A stretch of DNA of 64,000 nt from Bacteroidota bacterium (GCA_023441805.1 JAEZNO010000018.1:62001-126000); one strand, 5' to 3'. Shown: positions 1 to 9,147, counted from the stretch's first letter. Translations and numbers: made by a program. Notes: generated by a model not told the origin, from the letters alone.

Positions 1-684
1 ATTGTTGATGACAACCTCAATTACTATTTCCTTGAAATGAACACTCGATTACAGGTTGAACATCCTATAACTGAAAGGGTTGTGGGTGTAGATCTGGTAA
101 AAGAAATGATAGGGATTGCCAATGGAAACACTCTTCCTTTTACTCAAGAAGACCTGAAACAATCAGGACATGCCATTGAGTGCAGGATTTATGCCGAAGA
201 TCCTGATAACAATTTCATGCCAAGTCCCGGTACTATTCGACATATTACAGAACCGCTGGGTTTGGGTGTACGTCACGATGGCTATGTTTACGAGGGTTAT
301 ACGATACCTATTTACTACGACCCGATGATTTCAAAATTAATCGTCTGGGCTGAAACTCGTAGTGAAGCAATCGAACGAATGAAGAGGTCACTTCACGAGT
401 ATAAGATTACAGGGGTAAAGACTTCAATACGTTTCCTAGCAAAAATCATGGAATCAGATGATTTCATCAATGGTAAATACAATACTAATTTCATTGAGAA
501 GAATCATGATTTCCTGATGGCTGAGCCTGAATGTGACGGTCAGTGTGAGGATATTGCCTTAATTGCTGCTTATTTTGAATACACAAGGCAGCTCACAAAG
601 GCTCATACAAACGGAAGTGCGCTTAAACCGGTTAGTCGCTGGAAGGATTTACGAAATCATGAAATCAAACCCTTCAACTCATAA
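1..684 (+). CDS. accC: Biotin carboxylase subunit of an acyl-CoA carboxylase, C-terminal part
   Basis: The reading frame is open from the first base, so the gene begins upstream. The fragment starts inside the ATP-grasp domain: EMNTRLQVEHPITE is the conserved biotin carboxylase segment carrying the Glu, Asn, Arg and Glu of the active site. The biotin carboxylase C-terminal domain follows (AIECRIYAEDP, then GVRHDGYVYEGYTIP and YDPMISKLI). The enzyme carboxylates protein-bound biotin with bicarbonate and ATP in the cytosol. The next two genes encode the biotin carrier and the carboxyltransferase, so this is the first subunit of a three-gene carboxylase. It could serve acetyl-CoA or propionyl-CoA; the carboxyltransferase partner favours propionyl-CoA. 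Confidence 0.93.
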   Translation: MVDDNLNYYFLEMNTRLQVEHPITERVVGVDLVKEMIGIANGNTLPFTQEDLKQSGHAIECRIYAEDPDNNFMPSPGTIRHITEPLGLGVRHDGYVYEGYTIPIYYDPMISKLIVWAETRSEAIERMKRSLHEYKITGVKTSIRFLAKIMESDDFINGKYNTNFIEKNHDFLMAEPECDGQCEDIALIAAYFEYTRQLTKAHTNGSALKPVSRWKDLRNHEIKPFNS

Positions 685-695
685 GAATCTGCACT

Positions 696-1199
696 ATGGA
701 AATAAAAATTGACGGAAGAACTGCCAATGTAAGCGAACTGGGCAGAGAAGGAAATGTGGTTACCATGATGGTTGACGGTGAACTCTATGAGGTTGATGCT
801 TTACGGGTTGCTGAGGGTATTTACTCAATACTTTATAAGGGCAAATCATACAACATTGAGATGATTGCAGGTAACACTCCACGCCATTTTACAGTAAATT
901 CATGGTATAATACCTACCACGTGGAAGTAATTGACGCACAAACAAGGTACAGGATCAGCAGGGAAAAGGGTAGCCATACTGATGAGGGGAAAGTTATTGT
1001 TTCACCCATGCCCGGTAAGGTTGTAAAATTACTTGTAAAAGAAGGTGATGAGGTGCGGGCAGGACAGACCATAATAATCATCTCGGCCATGAAGATGGAG
1101 AGTGAATTCAAAGCTAAAGTAAGTGGAATTATTAAGCATATCTCAGTGAATGAAGGCGATACAGTAGAAGCCAACAAAGAACTTATAACAATTGAGTAG
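696..1199 (+). CDS. Biotin carboxyl carrier protein of acyl-CoA carboxylase
   Basis: A 167-residue protein with a C-terminal biotinyl domain (about residues 97-167). The biotinylation motif is SAMKMES, with Lys133 as the attachment site, and VSPMPGKVVKLLVKEGD leads into it as in pyruvate and propionyl-CoA carboxylase carriers. The N-terminal 95 residues form a small beta-rich region typical of stand-alone carriers in Bacteroidota. The gene starts 11 bp after the biotin carboxylase stop and ends 22 bp before the carboxyltransferase, so the three are almost certainly one transcript. It shuttles carboxybiotin between the two catalytic subunits. Confidence 0.92.
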   Translation: MEIKIDGRTANVSELGREGNVVTMMVDGELYEVDALRVAEGIYSILYKGKSYNIEMIAGNTPRHFTVNSWYNTYHVEVIDAQTRYRISREKGSHTDEGKVIVSPMPGKVVKLLVKEGDEVRAGQTIIIISAMKMESEFKAKVSGIIKHISVNEGDTVEANKELITIE

Positions 1200-1221
1200 C
1201 AACATAACAACCGATTATTGA

Positions 1222-2760
1222 ATGAGCGAGTTATCTGAAATTTACCAAAAACTTGAAGATAAGAACCACAAAGCAATGCTTGGTGGTGGAATTGAAAGAA
1301 TTGAAAAACTTCACAGCACAGGGCGAAAGACTGCCCGTGAACGAATAGAAATGCTGCTCGACCCGGGTACATTCACAGAGCTTGACCGTTTTGTGGTACA
1401 TCGTGCGAGGGATTTCAACATGGAGAAGAACCTTATTCCCGGTGATGGTATCGTAAGCGGTTATGGAAAGATTGATGGACGACTGGTATATGTCTTTGCT
1501 CAGGATTTTACTGTTTTCGGTGGAACTCTGAGCAGGGCGAATGCCGATAAGATCATCAAGATTATGGATCTGGCCATGAAAATGGGAGCTCCTGTAATAG
1601 GCTTAAACGATTCAGGAGGTGCCCGCATTCAGGAAGGTGTTGAAAGTCTGGCAGGTTATGCTGATATCTTCTATAGGAATGTAATGAGTTCAGGGGTAAT
1701 TCCTCAAATCTCTGCTATTCTGGGTGCTTGTGCAGGTGGAGCCGTTTATTCTCCCGCAATTACCGATTTTATCGTCATGGTAAAGCAGGCCAGTTATATG
1801 TTTGTCACCGGCCCGGATGTTATAAAAGCCGTTACTCACGAAGAGGTGACAAAGGAAGATCTGGGTGGAGCCTTTACGCATAATTCTAAGAGTGGAGTTG
1901 CTCACCTGATGGCTCAGGATGAAGAACAGTCGATGATGATGATAAGAGAGCTGATAAGTTTCCTTCCGTCGAACAATATGGAGGAACCGCCCCGTATTGC
2001 CACAACCGACAGTCCAAATCGTACAGATGCCAAATTACAGGAGATAGTACCGGTTGATCCCAATAAACCATACGACATGAAAGAGATCATCACCAGTGTG
2101 GTTGATGATTGTAATTTTTTTGAGATTATGCCTCATTTTGCCGGTAATATTTTAACCGGTTTTGCCCGTCTTGATGGTCGCTCGGTCGGTATAGTCGCCA
2201 ACCAGCCGGCTGTGCTTGCCGGGGTTTTGGATATAAACAGTAGTGTTAAGGCAGCACGATTTGTGCGTTTCTGCGACTCATTCAATATTCCATTAATAAC
2301 ATTTGTTGATGTACCGGGATTTTTACCCGGCACAACTCAGGAGTTCGGTGGTATTATAAGGCATGGAGCCAAATTATTGTATGCTTTTGCCGAAGCAACA
2401 GTACCAAAGATTACAGTTATTACCAGAAAAGCTTATGGTGGTGCGTATGATGTTATGTCAAGTAAACACATTGGTGCAGATATTAATTTCGCCTGGCCAA
2501 CGGCAGAGATTGCAGTCATGGGAGCCGATGGAGCAGTCAATATAATATTCCGTGATAAGTTAACCCCTGAATCAAAGGCAGAGGCTGTTGCAGAGTACCG
2601 CGAAGTCTTCGCAAATCCATACAAAGCAGCTGAATTAGGGTATATTGATGAAATCATCTATCCCAAGACAACCCGCCCCAAATTGATCGAAGCATTAGAA
2701 ATGTGCAGCAACAAACGAAAGACTAATCCATTCAAGAAACACGGGAACATTCCGTTGTAG
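1222..2760 (+). CDS. Acyl-CoA carboxyltransferase, probably propionyl-CoA carboxylase beta
   Basis: A 512-residue carboxyltransferase, the usual length for PccB/MmdA-type subunits. Both crotonase-like halves are present. The N half has DSGGARIQEGVESL and GACAGGAVYSPA (oxyanion hole). The C half has VDVPGFLPGTTQEFGGIIRHGAKLL-type sequence and ITRKAYGGAYDVM. It transfers CO2 from carboxybiotin to an acyl-CoA; with propionyl-CoA the product is methylmalonyl-CoA. Close homologues also work in sodium-pumping methylmalonyl-CoA decarboxylases. The neighbouring biotin carboxylase argues for the ATP-driven carboxylase, because decarboxylases lack it. Substrate choice is inference. Confidence 0.88.
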   Translation: MSELSEIYQKLEDKNHKAMLGGGIERIEKLHSTGRKTARERIEMLLDPGTFTELDRFVVHRARDFNMEKNLIPGDGIVSGYGKIDGRLVYVFAQDFTVFGGTLSRANADKIIKIMDLAMKMGAPVIGLNDSGGARIQEGVESLAGYADIFYRNVMSSGVIPQISAILGACAGGAVYSPAITDFIVMVKQASYMFVTGPDVIKAVTHEEVTKEDLGGAFTHNSKSGVAHLMAQDEEQSMMMIRELISFLPSNNMEEPPRIATTDSPNRTDAKLQEIVPVDPNKPYDMKEIITSVVDDCNFFEIMPHFAGNILTGFARLDGRSVGIVANQPAVLAGVLDINSSVKAARFVRFCDSFNIPLITFVDVPGFLPGTTQEFGGIIRHGAKLLYAFAEATVPKITVITRKAYGGAYDVMSSKHIGADINFAWPTAEIAVMGADGAVNIIFRDKLTPESKAEAVAEYREVFANPYKAAELGYIDEIIYPKTTRPKLIEALEMCSNKRKTNPFKKHGNIPL

Positions 2761-2770
2761 TAGATGGTGC

Positions 2771-2823
2771 GTTGTTCTACACTGTTTAAGATTGTTCCAC
2801 ATTGTTCAAGGTTGTTCAGTACA
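2771..2823. repeat. Five-unit degenerate 10-bp tandem repeat
   Basis: Five consecutive 10-bp units with consensus GTTCAANRTT begin at 2774, 2784, 2794, 2804 and 2814. The array fills the space between the convergent carboxyltransferase and menA genes and runs over the menA stop codon. A second array of the same period and similar consensus lies at 20306-20355. Its function is unknown. Confidence 0.6.
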
Positions 2824-3709
2824 TCATTCCGATACCATATAAGAGCACGGTAGCAAACGTTGCAAGGGCCAGCTTTTTTAAATGTGGATCGAGGGCTGCA
2901 GGAGGGGTGGTGGTGTATACTTTCTTTAAATGTATAACAAAAAAGGGAAGGGTTACTACATAGATCCATTGCCATGCTGTTTCATAATGGATCAGGGTAT
3001 AGGAAATGAAACTAAACCAGGCTAATGTAATTAAAATAAGGTGATAGTTGTGCGCTTTTTTGCTTCCCAATATTACCGCCAGTGTACGTTTACCTGATTT
3101 TTCGTCACCTTCAATATCTCGCATATTATTGAGGTTCAAAACTGCGGTACTCAGTAATCCAACCGCTGATGCCGGAAAGATCAGAGGCCAATAGAAATAA
3201 TTGGTATGAAGATAATAAGTCCCCAATACTCCCAGGAGTCCAAAGAAAATGTACACGAACAAATCGCCAAACCCAATATATCCATAAGGATTTTTACCTA
3301 CTGTATATTTAATTGCCGCAACAATTGCAGTAAGTCCCAATATTAGAAAGATGATAGTTTCAGCTGACAGGTTAAACTCAAAACCAAATCCAATAAGGAA
3401 AATACCCGATACCAGTGTTAATAGTGAGGTGATAATAATTGCAAAAAGCATTGATTTTGAACCGATAGCGCCACTCTGAACTGCTCTTTTTGGTCCCACC
3501 CTGTCAGCATTGTCCATTCCGTTCATTGAGTCACCATAGTCATTGGCGAGGTTAGAGAGAATTTGTAAAAACAGGGTTGTCAATAAGGCAAGCAACAAAA
3601 CTGCCGATTTGAAAGGTTTATCATGCCATGCAAGAAAACTGCCCAGCAGAGTACTGCTTAAGGCAAGTGGAAGAGTTCGTGGTCGTGCGGCATGTATCCA
3701 GGCTTTCAT
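2816..3709 (-). CDS. menA: 1,4-dihydroxy-2-naphthoate polyprenyltransferase MenA
   Basis: A 297-residue UbiA-superfamily integral membrane prenyltransferase with about eight or nine hydrophobic segments. The first Asp-rich motif is NLANDYGDSMNGMDNADR, close to residues 55-72, with the adjoining RVGPKRAVQSG typical of MenA. The second Asp-rich region is NNMRDIEGDEKSGKRTLAV near residues 190-210. It attaches the isoprenoid tail to 1,4-dihydroxy-2-naphthoate at the cytoplasmic membrane, the penultimate step of menaquinone synthesis. The gene lies downstream of menB and is last in the men block. It starts at the ATG preceding KAWIHAARPRTLPLA, the standard MenA N-terminus. Confidence 0.93.
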   Translation of the reverse strand: MKAWIHAARPRTLPLALSSTLLGSFLAWHDKPFKSAVLLLALLTTLFLQILSNLANDYGDSMNGMDNADRVGPKRAVQSGAIGSKSMLFAIIITSLLTLVSGIFLIGFGFEFNLSAETIIFLILGLTAIVAAIKYTVGKNPYGYIGFGDLFVYIFFGLLGVLGTYYLHTNYFYWPLIFPASAVGLLSTAVLNLNNMRDIEGDEKSGKRTLAVILGSKKAHNYHLILITLAWFSFISYTLIHYETAWQWIYVVTLPFFVIHLKKVYTTTPPAALDPHLKKLALATFATVLLYGIGMMY

Positions 3710-3741
3710 TACCGGGGAGATTGAAAGGGTTGATTTTCGAT

Positions 3742-3749
3742 TAAAGATA
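3742..3749 (-). promoter_or_regulatory. Possible -7 box upstream of menA
   Basis: On the minus strand this reads TATCTTTA, seven of eight matches to the Bacteroidota -7 consensus TAnnTTTG, 33 bp before the menA start. No -33 box was found. It would give menA its own promoter in the 126-bp gap after menB. Confidence 0.25.
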
Positions 3750-3835
3750 ATTACTCAATAATAGTACTCATTAATGGTAAAGTACTCATAATTGTTTTGC
3801 ACTTAAAAGCACAATAGGTACTTATCAGGTTTCAA

Positions 3836-4657
3836 TTATGGAAATTTAGGATATTTCGAAAAATCAGGTTCACGTTTTTCAAGGAATGCTTTTTTGCCTT
3901 CCTGAGCTTCTTCGGTCAGGTAGTACAGTAAAGTGGCATTTCCGGCAAGTTCCTGTATTCCGGCCTGGCCATCAAGTTCAGCATTAAGTGCCAGTTTGAC
4001 CATTCGCAGTGCCAAAGGACTACGTTTCATCATAGTTTTGCACCAGTCGACCACTTCATCCTCTAATTTGTCGAAAGGCACCACTTTATTCACCAGTCCC
4101 ATTTCAAGAGCTTCAGCAGCAGAGTATTGTCTGCATAAGAACCAAATTTCCCTTGCTTTCTTTTGACCTACAATTCTGGCAAGGTAGGATGATCCGAATC
4201 CTCCATCAAAACTACCTACTTTAGGACCCGTTTGCCCGAATATTGCATTATCAGAAGCGATTGTCAGATCGCATACAACATGAAGAACATGCCCGCCTCC
4301 GATAGCATAACCATTTACCATTGCGACAACCGGTTTGGGAAGTGAGCGTATGAGTTTTTGCAGATCGAGTACATTTAACCGTGGAATGCCATCCTTACCT
4401 ACATAACCTCCTTGTCCTTTAATTCGTTGGTCTCCACCGCTACAGAATGCTTTATCGCCTTCACCTGTAATTACCACAACACCAACATTATCGGCCTCGC
4501 GACAATAGTGCATTGCATCGATCATCTCCTTTATGGTGTCGGGTGTAAAAGCATTACGGTATCTTGGCCTGTTGATGGTAATTTTGGCAATTCCTTCGAA
4601 AAAATCAAACTTTATTTCTTCGTACTCTTTTATTGTTGTCCACTTTCTTTCGCTCAT
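3836..4657 (-). CDS. menB: 1,4-dihydroxy-2-naphthoyl-CoA synthase MenB
   Basis: A 273-residue crotonase-fold enzyme of standard MenB length. MenB hallmarks are INRPRYRNAFTPDTI, the substrate-binding SGGDQRIKGQGGY, the oxyanion-hole stretch VNGYAIGGGHVLH, and TGPKVGSFDGGFGSSYLAR. The C-terminal end (EKREPDFSKYPKFP) is also typical. It cyclises o-succinylbenzoyl-CoA to 1,4-dihydroxy-2-naphthoyl-CoA. The gene sits between menD and menA. In many Bacteroidota menC and menE follow menB; here they are missing from the cluster. Confidence 0.96.
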   Translation of the reverse strand: MSERKWTTIKEYEEIKFDFFEGIAKITINRPRYRNAFTPDTIKEMIDAMHYCREADNVGVVVITGEGDKAFCSGGDQRIKGQGGYVGKDGIPRLNVLDLQKLIRSLPKPVVAMVNGYAIGGGHVLHVVCDLTIASDNAIFGQTGPKVGSFDGGFGSSYLARIVGQKKAREIWFLCRQYSAAEALEMGLVNKVVPFDKLEDEVVDWCKTMMKRSPLALRMVKLALNAELDGQAGIQELAGNATLLYYLTEEAQEGKKAFLEKREPDFSKYPKFP

Positions 4658-4714
4658 TTTCTTATTCAGGTTTAGTTCTATTTCAATTGCAGTTCAAATT
4701 GATTGGTTTTATTT

Positions 4715-6526
4715 TTACTTCCTCAAGAAACCAAAATAATCTCTCAATGTTTGGGCTGATTTTATGTTATCGGTAAATATTTCAAGCAGTGCAGGCCTTC
4801 CTGATTCATGGTCATTGAAAAATGAAAGTAGCTGATCCGATAATTCCTTTTCGTCAGATGCTTTATAATATTCGATATTGAAATTCCTGGCAATATCTTC
4901 AGCCTTCAGATTATGACGGGTTTCAATATAAGGTTCGAGTTCAGCATATTCAACAGGACCATCTATAATTCTGAAAATATTACCTCCACTGTTATTTAAA
5001 AGTATTATTCGTAAGGTTGATGGCAATTTCTGATTCCATAAAGCATTGCTGTCATAGAAAAACCCGACATCGCCTGTAATTACAATTGTTAGCCCCTTTT
5101 GATTATATGCGAAACCTGCAGCCGTTGAAATACAACCATCAATTCCACTTGTCCCCCGGTTAGAATAGAAGCTAATATCATTACGATGATCAAAGAGTTG
5201 ACCGTATCTGACCGGAGTGCTGTTTGCCAGGTGAACGGATGATTTTGCGGGTATCTGATCAAAAAGCAGGTGATATGCTTTCATGTCAGTGAATGACAAT
5301 TCACTAACAAACTGATTATGCCTTTCCCTTGTAATGTTTTCTATATCCTTCCACTTCTCTGAATAGCCGGTTCGGGTTGTATGAACAGTAGCTTTCAGAA
5401 ATCCGATTGACTTTTGTCCGGTAGTCTTTGTGACAGGTGTTTCATTCTGCTGCTCATAACCTGGCTTTTGATATCCCACAGGGTTGGCAGGAGATATGGG
5501 TTTCGTTGCCTTAAGGAGTTGGGTAAGAAATTCTACCGGCTCTGTATCGAAGGTTGAAGTAAGTGATTTGTAGGTGTCAAAATGGAAGCTTTCAGGATCA
5601 GTATCTACATGCCAGTGCTTTTCAGGATGCATTTCTCTAAGCATGGCCTTTATTTTTTTTGATACAATTGCACCACCCATAGTAAGCAGTAAATCAGGCT
5701 TAAATTCACTGTTCTTTTCTGAGGGAATCCTTGCAATTGTCCGGTCAATGCTGTTAATAAAAACCTTATCGGTGAGATTTGAAGTACATTCTGTTAATAC
5801 TATCACCGAAGGATCAGCAGCCAGTTCAAGGAGCAATTGATGTATTGCCATTGATTGAGAAAGTTGTCCTACAAGAACCAGCTTTGAGGGGGCATTCTGC
5901 CAGGTGGCAGCAATTTCCTTCATTTTATTATCAGGGATTCTCTTTGACCCACTGATATACTGAATGATTTTCAGTTCCTTTGAGTTCTCGGTATTCTTTA
6001 GGTCGTAAAGTGGTTCGTCTAAAGGAAGATTGATGTGAACCGGACCACTTACAGGAAACTGTGTTCGGTCGATTGCCTCATTTACAATCCTGTCGAAATA
6101 CCAGATTTCATTTTCAGTTTTTATCTCAACCGGAGCATTAAAGCTCTTACGAATGTAATTGGCGTAAATATTTTGCTGTCTGATGGTTTGACTGTCACCC
6201 TGGTCAATCAATTCAGCAGGACGATCGGCTGTGATTACGAGCAAAGGTATTCTTTGATAGTAAGCTTCAGAGATAGCAGGTGCATAGTTAAGAACAGCTG
6301 ATCCGCTTGTACATAGAAGAGCAACCGGTTTCCCTGATTGTAAAGCTAAACCAAGAGCTACAAATCCTGCACTTCGTTCATCAACTATACTTAGCAGTTC
6401 AAGCTTTTTATTAGCTCCAAAGAGAATGATAGCCGGAGCATTTCGCGAGCCGGGTGATACAACCACTTGTCGAATACCCTTGGCTGCCATTATATTAGCA
6501 AGTCTGCTGATATGCTGCTTACTCAT
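4715..6526 (-). CDS. menD: 2-succinyl-5-enolpyruvyl-6-hydroxy-3-cyclohexene-1-carboxylate synthase MenD
   Basis: A thiamine-diphosphate enzyme of 603 residues, a little longer than the usual 550-580. The N-terminal pyrimidine-binding domain shows VVVSPGSRNAPAII, DERSAGFVALGLA and LLVITADRPAEL. The C-terminal diphosphate-binding domain has the GDVGFFYDSNALWN motif followed by LLNNSGGNIF. Extra length comes from a low-complexity linker (about residues 345-380, rich in Pro, Gln, Thr and Lys) between the middle and C-terminal domains. It condenses isochorismate with 2-oxoglutarate. The gene follows menF with a 12-bp gap. Confidence 0.95.
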   Translation of the reverse strand: MSKQHISRLANIMAAKGIRQVVVSPGSRNAPAIILFGANKKLELLSIVDERSAGFVALGLALQSGKPVALLCTSGSAVLNYAPAISEAYYQRIPLLVITADRPAELIDQGDSQTIRQQNIYANYIRKSFNAPVEIKTENEIWYFDRIVNEAIDRTQFPVSGPVHINLPLDEPLYDLKNTENSKELKIIQYISGSKRIPDNKMKEIAATWQNAPSKLVLVGQLSQSMAIHQLLLELAADPSVIVLTECTSNLTDKVFINSIDRTIARIPSEKNSEFKPDLLLTMGGAIVSKKIKAMLREMHPEKHWHVDTDPESFHFDTYKSLTSTFDTEPVEFLTQLLKATKPISPANPVGYQKPGYEQQNETPVTKTTGQKSIGFLKATVHTTRTGYSEKWKDIENITRERHNQFVSELSFTDMKAYHLLFDQIPAKSSVHLANSTPVRYGQLFDHRNDISFYSNRGTSGIDGCISTAAGFAYNQKGLTIVITGDVGFFYDSNALWNQKLPSTLRIILLNNSGGNIFRIIDGPVEYAELEPYIETRHNLKAEDIARNFNIEYYKASDEKELSDQLLSFFNDHESGRPALLEIFTDNIKSAQTLRDYFGFLRK

Positions 6527-6538
6527 CTACTTAGATTG

Positions 6539-7696
6539 TTAGGATGCTAAGTTCCGTATTTTTTCAATTTCAGCCAATAAAGTGCGGCTTTTAATTCTCG
6601 TCTCTTCCCATTCCAATTCAGGATCAGATGCTGATGTAATACCGCCTCCCACAAAAAGTGCAGCTGATTGTGCACTGATTTTCATGCATCGAAGGTTTAC
6701 AAACAACGAAGTCATTTGATTCATATTGACAGGACCCAGATATCCCGAGTAGAATGTACGCTCATATTTTTCTGTGGATAAAATGAGCGATAATGCCTTG
6801 TCGGTTGGCCAGCCGCAAATAGCAGGAGTAGGATGTAACTCTCCGGCTAATTTCATGATTAGGTCACTATTGATCTGTGCTGTGAAATCAGTCCTTAAAT
6901 GTTCAATATTTCCTGCAATAGCAGTGTATGTTTTGCTTTGTTCAATATTGGTGCATCCTGCCTGGGTAAGTTTTTGTTTGATGTCATTAGCTACGCATTG
7001 CTGTTCATCAATTTCCTTAATTCCCCATTCAGAGATTACGCCTGCCTTACGTGTACCGGCTAATGCCATTGTCTCAATTTTAGCATCTGTTGATTGTGCA
7101 TCAAAGCTTGCCTTTAGTAATAGTTCAGGAGTTGCCCCCAACCAGGTGCCGGCACCAGGGATTGAGAGAAAATATACGAAAGCTGATGGTAATGATTTGA
7201 GGACTCTTTCGAAGAGCAAATGGCTCTCTTCCAGTTTATTGAACTCGACTAAGACAGGGCGCGACAATACTGCCTTATTAATTTCACCTTCATGGATGGC
7301 TTTCAGCAGAGATTTGGTTTTTCCTAAATACTCACTTTTTACAGTCTGCTCAGGTAGAAAATCATCCGCAGCATTATGCTGCTTAAATACTTCAGGTTGA
7401 ATAGCATTCTGATCAAATAATGAAAAATCTTCTCCATAAAAGACCTGATCGGCATTCATCCACAATCTAATTCTGTCTTTCATGAATGGAGCCATTAGAA
7501 AACCTTGTCTTTGATTTCCATTGGAGAAGAACGCATCATGCATTAATTCATCATCAACACCGGGCAATTCAATTATTCTACTGTTTGAGATAATTGTAAC
7601 CGGAGTATTTTCATTAGGTAACCGGTATGTAACAAAAGGCAAGTCCTTACTCAGGCAGTATTCATGAAATCCGACCAATGCGGAATGGCTCGTCAT
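6539..7696 (-). CDS. menF: Isochorismate synthase MenF
   Basis: A 385-residue chorismate-binding enzyme. The C-terminal catalytic domain has the conserved series GATPELLL, MALAGTR, HPTPAICGWP, ERTFYSGYLGP and GGGITSASDPELEWEET, which supply the Mg and chorismate ligands. The N-terminal 120 residues are poorly conserved, as in other isochorismate synthases. It converts chorismate to isochorismate, the first committed step to menaquinone. Next to menD the menaquinone role is far more likely than a siderophore role. It lies 7 bp after the thioesterase gene, in the same direction. Confidence 0.93.
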   Translation of the reverse strand: MTSHSALVGFHEYCLSKDLPFVTYRLPNENTPVTIISNSRIIELPGVDDELMHDAFFSNGNQRQGFLMAPFMKDRIRLWMNADQVFYGEDFSLFDQNAIQPEVFKQHNAADDFLPEQTVKSEYLGKTKSLLKAIHEGEINKAVLSRPVLVEFNKLEESHLLFERVLKSLPSAFVYFLSIPGAGTWLGATPELLLKASFDAQSTDAKIETMALAGTRKAGVISEWGIKEIDEQQCVANDIKQKLTQAGCTNIEQSKTYTAIAGNIEHLRTDFTAQINSDLIMKLAGELHPTPAICGWPTDKALSLILSTEKYERTFYSGYLGPVNMNQMTSLFVNLRCMKISAQSAALFVGGGITSASDPELEWEETRIKSRTLLAEIEKIRNLAS

Positions 7697-7703
7697 AAAG
7701 GAG

Positions 7704-8132
7704 TTAGATTTTAGGTATCACCATAACTGTCAGCCTCGAAATACAGACAAGAGCTCCCTGGTCGTTAGTAATCCGTATTTCCCATACGTGGATTTTTCTT
7801 GATCTGGAGATTAATGTGGCTTTTCCGGTAACAATACCTGAATTTACCTTTTTAAGATGACTGGCACTGATTTCTGTACCCACAATAGTGTGTGTTTCAA
7901 GATTTATCATGCTTAATGAAGCCATACTTCCCAATGTCTCAGCTAATGCTGCAGAAGCACCTCCGTGCAAAATGCCTGCCGGTTGGGTAGTTCTGTTATC
8001 GACAGGCATTGTGCCAATCAGATAATCTTTGCCAATTTCAGTGTATTGAATTCCCAGATTTTCAACTAATGTGCCTTTTGATAAAGCATTCATCTGTTCG
8101 AGTGAAAATCCGCAAAGTAATGTTGATTCCAT
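7704..8132 (-). CDS. Hotdog-fold thioesterase, probable 1,4-dihydroxy-2-naphthoyl-CoA hydrolase
   Basis: A 142-residue PaaI/MenI-type hotdog protein. The motif QPAGILHGGASAALAETLGS carries the glycine-rich turn and the catalytic Glu of this family, and the central strand VGTEISASHLKKVNSG is also typical. It is first in the men block and abuts menF, so the natural role is release of 1,4-dihydroxy-2-naphthoate from its CoA ester before MenA. Sequence alone cannot exclude another acyl-CoA substrate; the operon position is the main argument. Confidence 0.8.
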   Translation of the reverse strand: MESTLLCGFSLEQMNALSKGTLVENLGIQYTEIGKDYLIGTMPVDNRTTQPAGILHGGASAALAETLGSMASLSMINLETHTIVGTEISASHLKKVNSGIVTGKATLISRSRKIHVWEIRITNDQGALVCISRLTVMVIPKI

Positions 8133-8183
8133 GATTAAAAATAACTGACAATAAACAGTTTTTCGTTAATTTGGTTAAAAGAG

Positions 8184-8191
8184 CAAAGGTA
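8184..8191 (-). promoter_or_regulatory. -7 promoter box for the menaquinone block
   Basis: The minus strand reads TACCTTTG, an exact TAnnTTTG match, 52 bp before the thioesterase start. No clear TTTG -33 box lies at the expected distance. It would drive thioesterase-menF-menD-menB. Confidence 0.42.
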
Positions 8192-8228
8192 AGAATTAAA
8201 GAGGGTGAGTATATTGAAGGTTCGCTAC

Positions 8229-8261
8229 CTTGTGTTTCTATCAAAAAAATTATTATGTTTA
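8229..8261 (+). promoter_or_regulatory. Possible promoter of the crotonase gene
   Basis: CTTG at 8229-8232 and TATGTTTA at 8254-8261, 21 nt apart, resemble the Bacteroidota -33 and -7 boxes with one mismatch each. The crotonase ATG is at 8290. This 157-bp divergent gap is shared with the men promoter on the other strand. Confidence 0.3.
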
Positions 8262-8289
8262 CATTTAAATTGCACTTAATCCCCAAATT

Positions 8290-9057
8290 ATGGAGTATCA
8301 AATCTTAAAGCCGGTAACCGACGGCCATACTGTGCTACTGACTTTAAGCAGGCCGCAGGCGTTAAATGCACTGAACAGTCGCTTCTTTTATGAAATGGAT
8401 CATTTTCTTGATACATTAATGCAGGATACAAATGTCAGGGCATTAATAATAACTGGTGAAGGAAAGGCATTTGTGGCAGGAGCAGATATTGCCGAGATGG
8501 TAAATATGAGCGGTGATGAAGCAAGAGACTTTTCAAGAAGAGGTCAGGAAGTGTTTAATAAGTTTGGCAGGATGCCTTTCCCTGTTATAGCAGCAGTTAA
8601 TGGATTCGCATTGGGAGGTGGAATGGAATTAGCTATGGCATGTGATTTCAGAATTGCCTCGACAAATGCTAAATTTGGCCAGCCTGAAGTAAATCTGGGT
8701 CTCATTCCCGGCTATGCCGGCACACAGCGATTACCGAGATTGACGAATCTGGCTGATGCGCTATTTCTTTTGATGACAGGTGAAGTAATCGATGCCCAAA
8801 CAGCATTGGCTATGCGCCTGGTTCAGAGAGTTATAGAACCTGAGAACCTTATTGAGGAATGCAAAAGAATTGCAAATGTTATTGCTGCAAAAGGACCATT
8901 AGCCATGAAATTGGTTAAAAGGGTGACGCGTGATGGCATTGAAACAAATTTCACTGACGGGGAACAGTTGGAGAGTAAGCACTTTGGTGATCCTTTCGGG
9001 AATGAGGGAACTGAAGGCATGAAAGCGTTTCTGGAAAAACGTAAGCCCAACTGGTAA
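8290..9057 (+). CDS. Enoyl-CoA hydratase / crotonase
   Basis: A 255-residue crotonase-fold enzyme. Family marks are SRPQALNALNS, the CoA-binding AFVAGADIAEM, the oxyanion-hole motif NGFALGGGMELAMACD and QPEVNLGLIPGYAGTQRLPRL. The C-terminal EGMKAFLEKRKPNW is usual for short-chain enoyl-CoA hydratases. It hydrates crotonyl-CoA to 3-hydroxybutyryl-CoA. It heads a plus-strand set with a 3-hydroxyacyl-CoA dehydrogenase and a thiolase, which makes a short-chain beta-oxidation (or reverse) role likely. The kal product of the nearby lysine operon, crotonyl-CoA, is a plausible substrate. Confidence 0.88.
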   Translation: MEYQILKPVTDGHTVLLTLSRPQALNALNSRFFYEMDHFLDTLMQDTNVRALIITGEGKAFVAGADIAEMVNMSGDEARDFSRRGQEVFNKFGRMPFPVIAAVNGFALGGGMELAMACDFRIASTNAKFGQPEVNLGLIPGYAGTQRLPRLTNLADALFLLMTGEVIDAQTALAMRLVQRVIEPENLIEECKRIANVIAAKGPLAMKLVKRVTRDGIETNFTDGEQLESKHFGDPFGNEGTEGMKAFLEKRKPNW

Positions 9058-9147
9058 ACCCTTAGTATCAAACAAACAGCTAAAGCTGGATGACTGAAGA
9101 TTATTATCGTATAATCGCATATTAATCAGATAACCTAATAAAGAATT

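Noticed and set aside
914..1372. Antisense reading frame across the biotin carrier and carboxyltransferase genes
   Set aside because: It overlaps two well-supported genes and shows no domain.
6774..7400. Long plus-strand frame opposite menF
   Set aside because: It mirrors a strongly conserved gene, has no recognisable motif, and no promoter precedes it.
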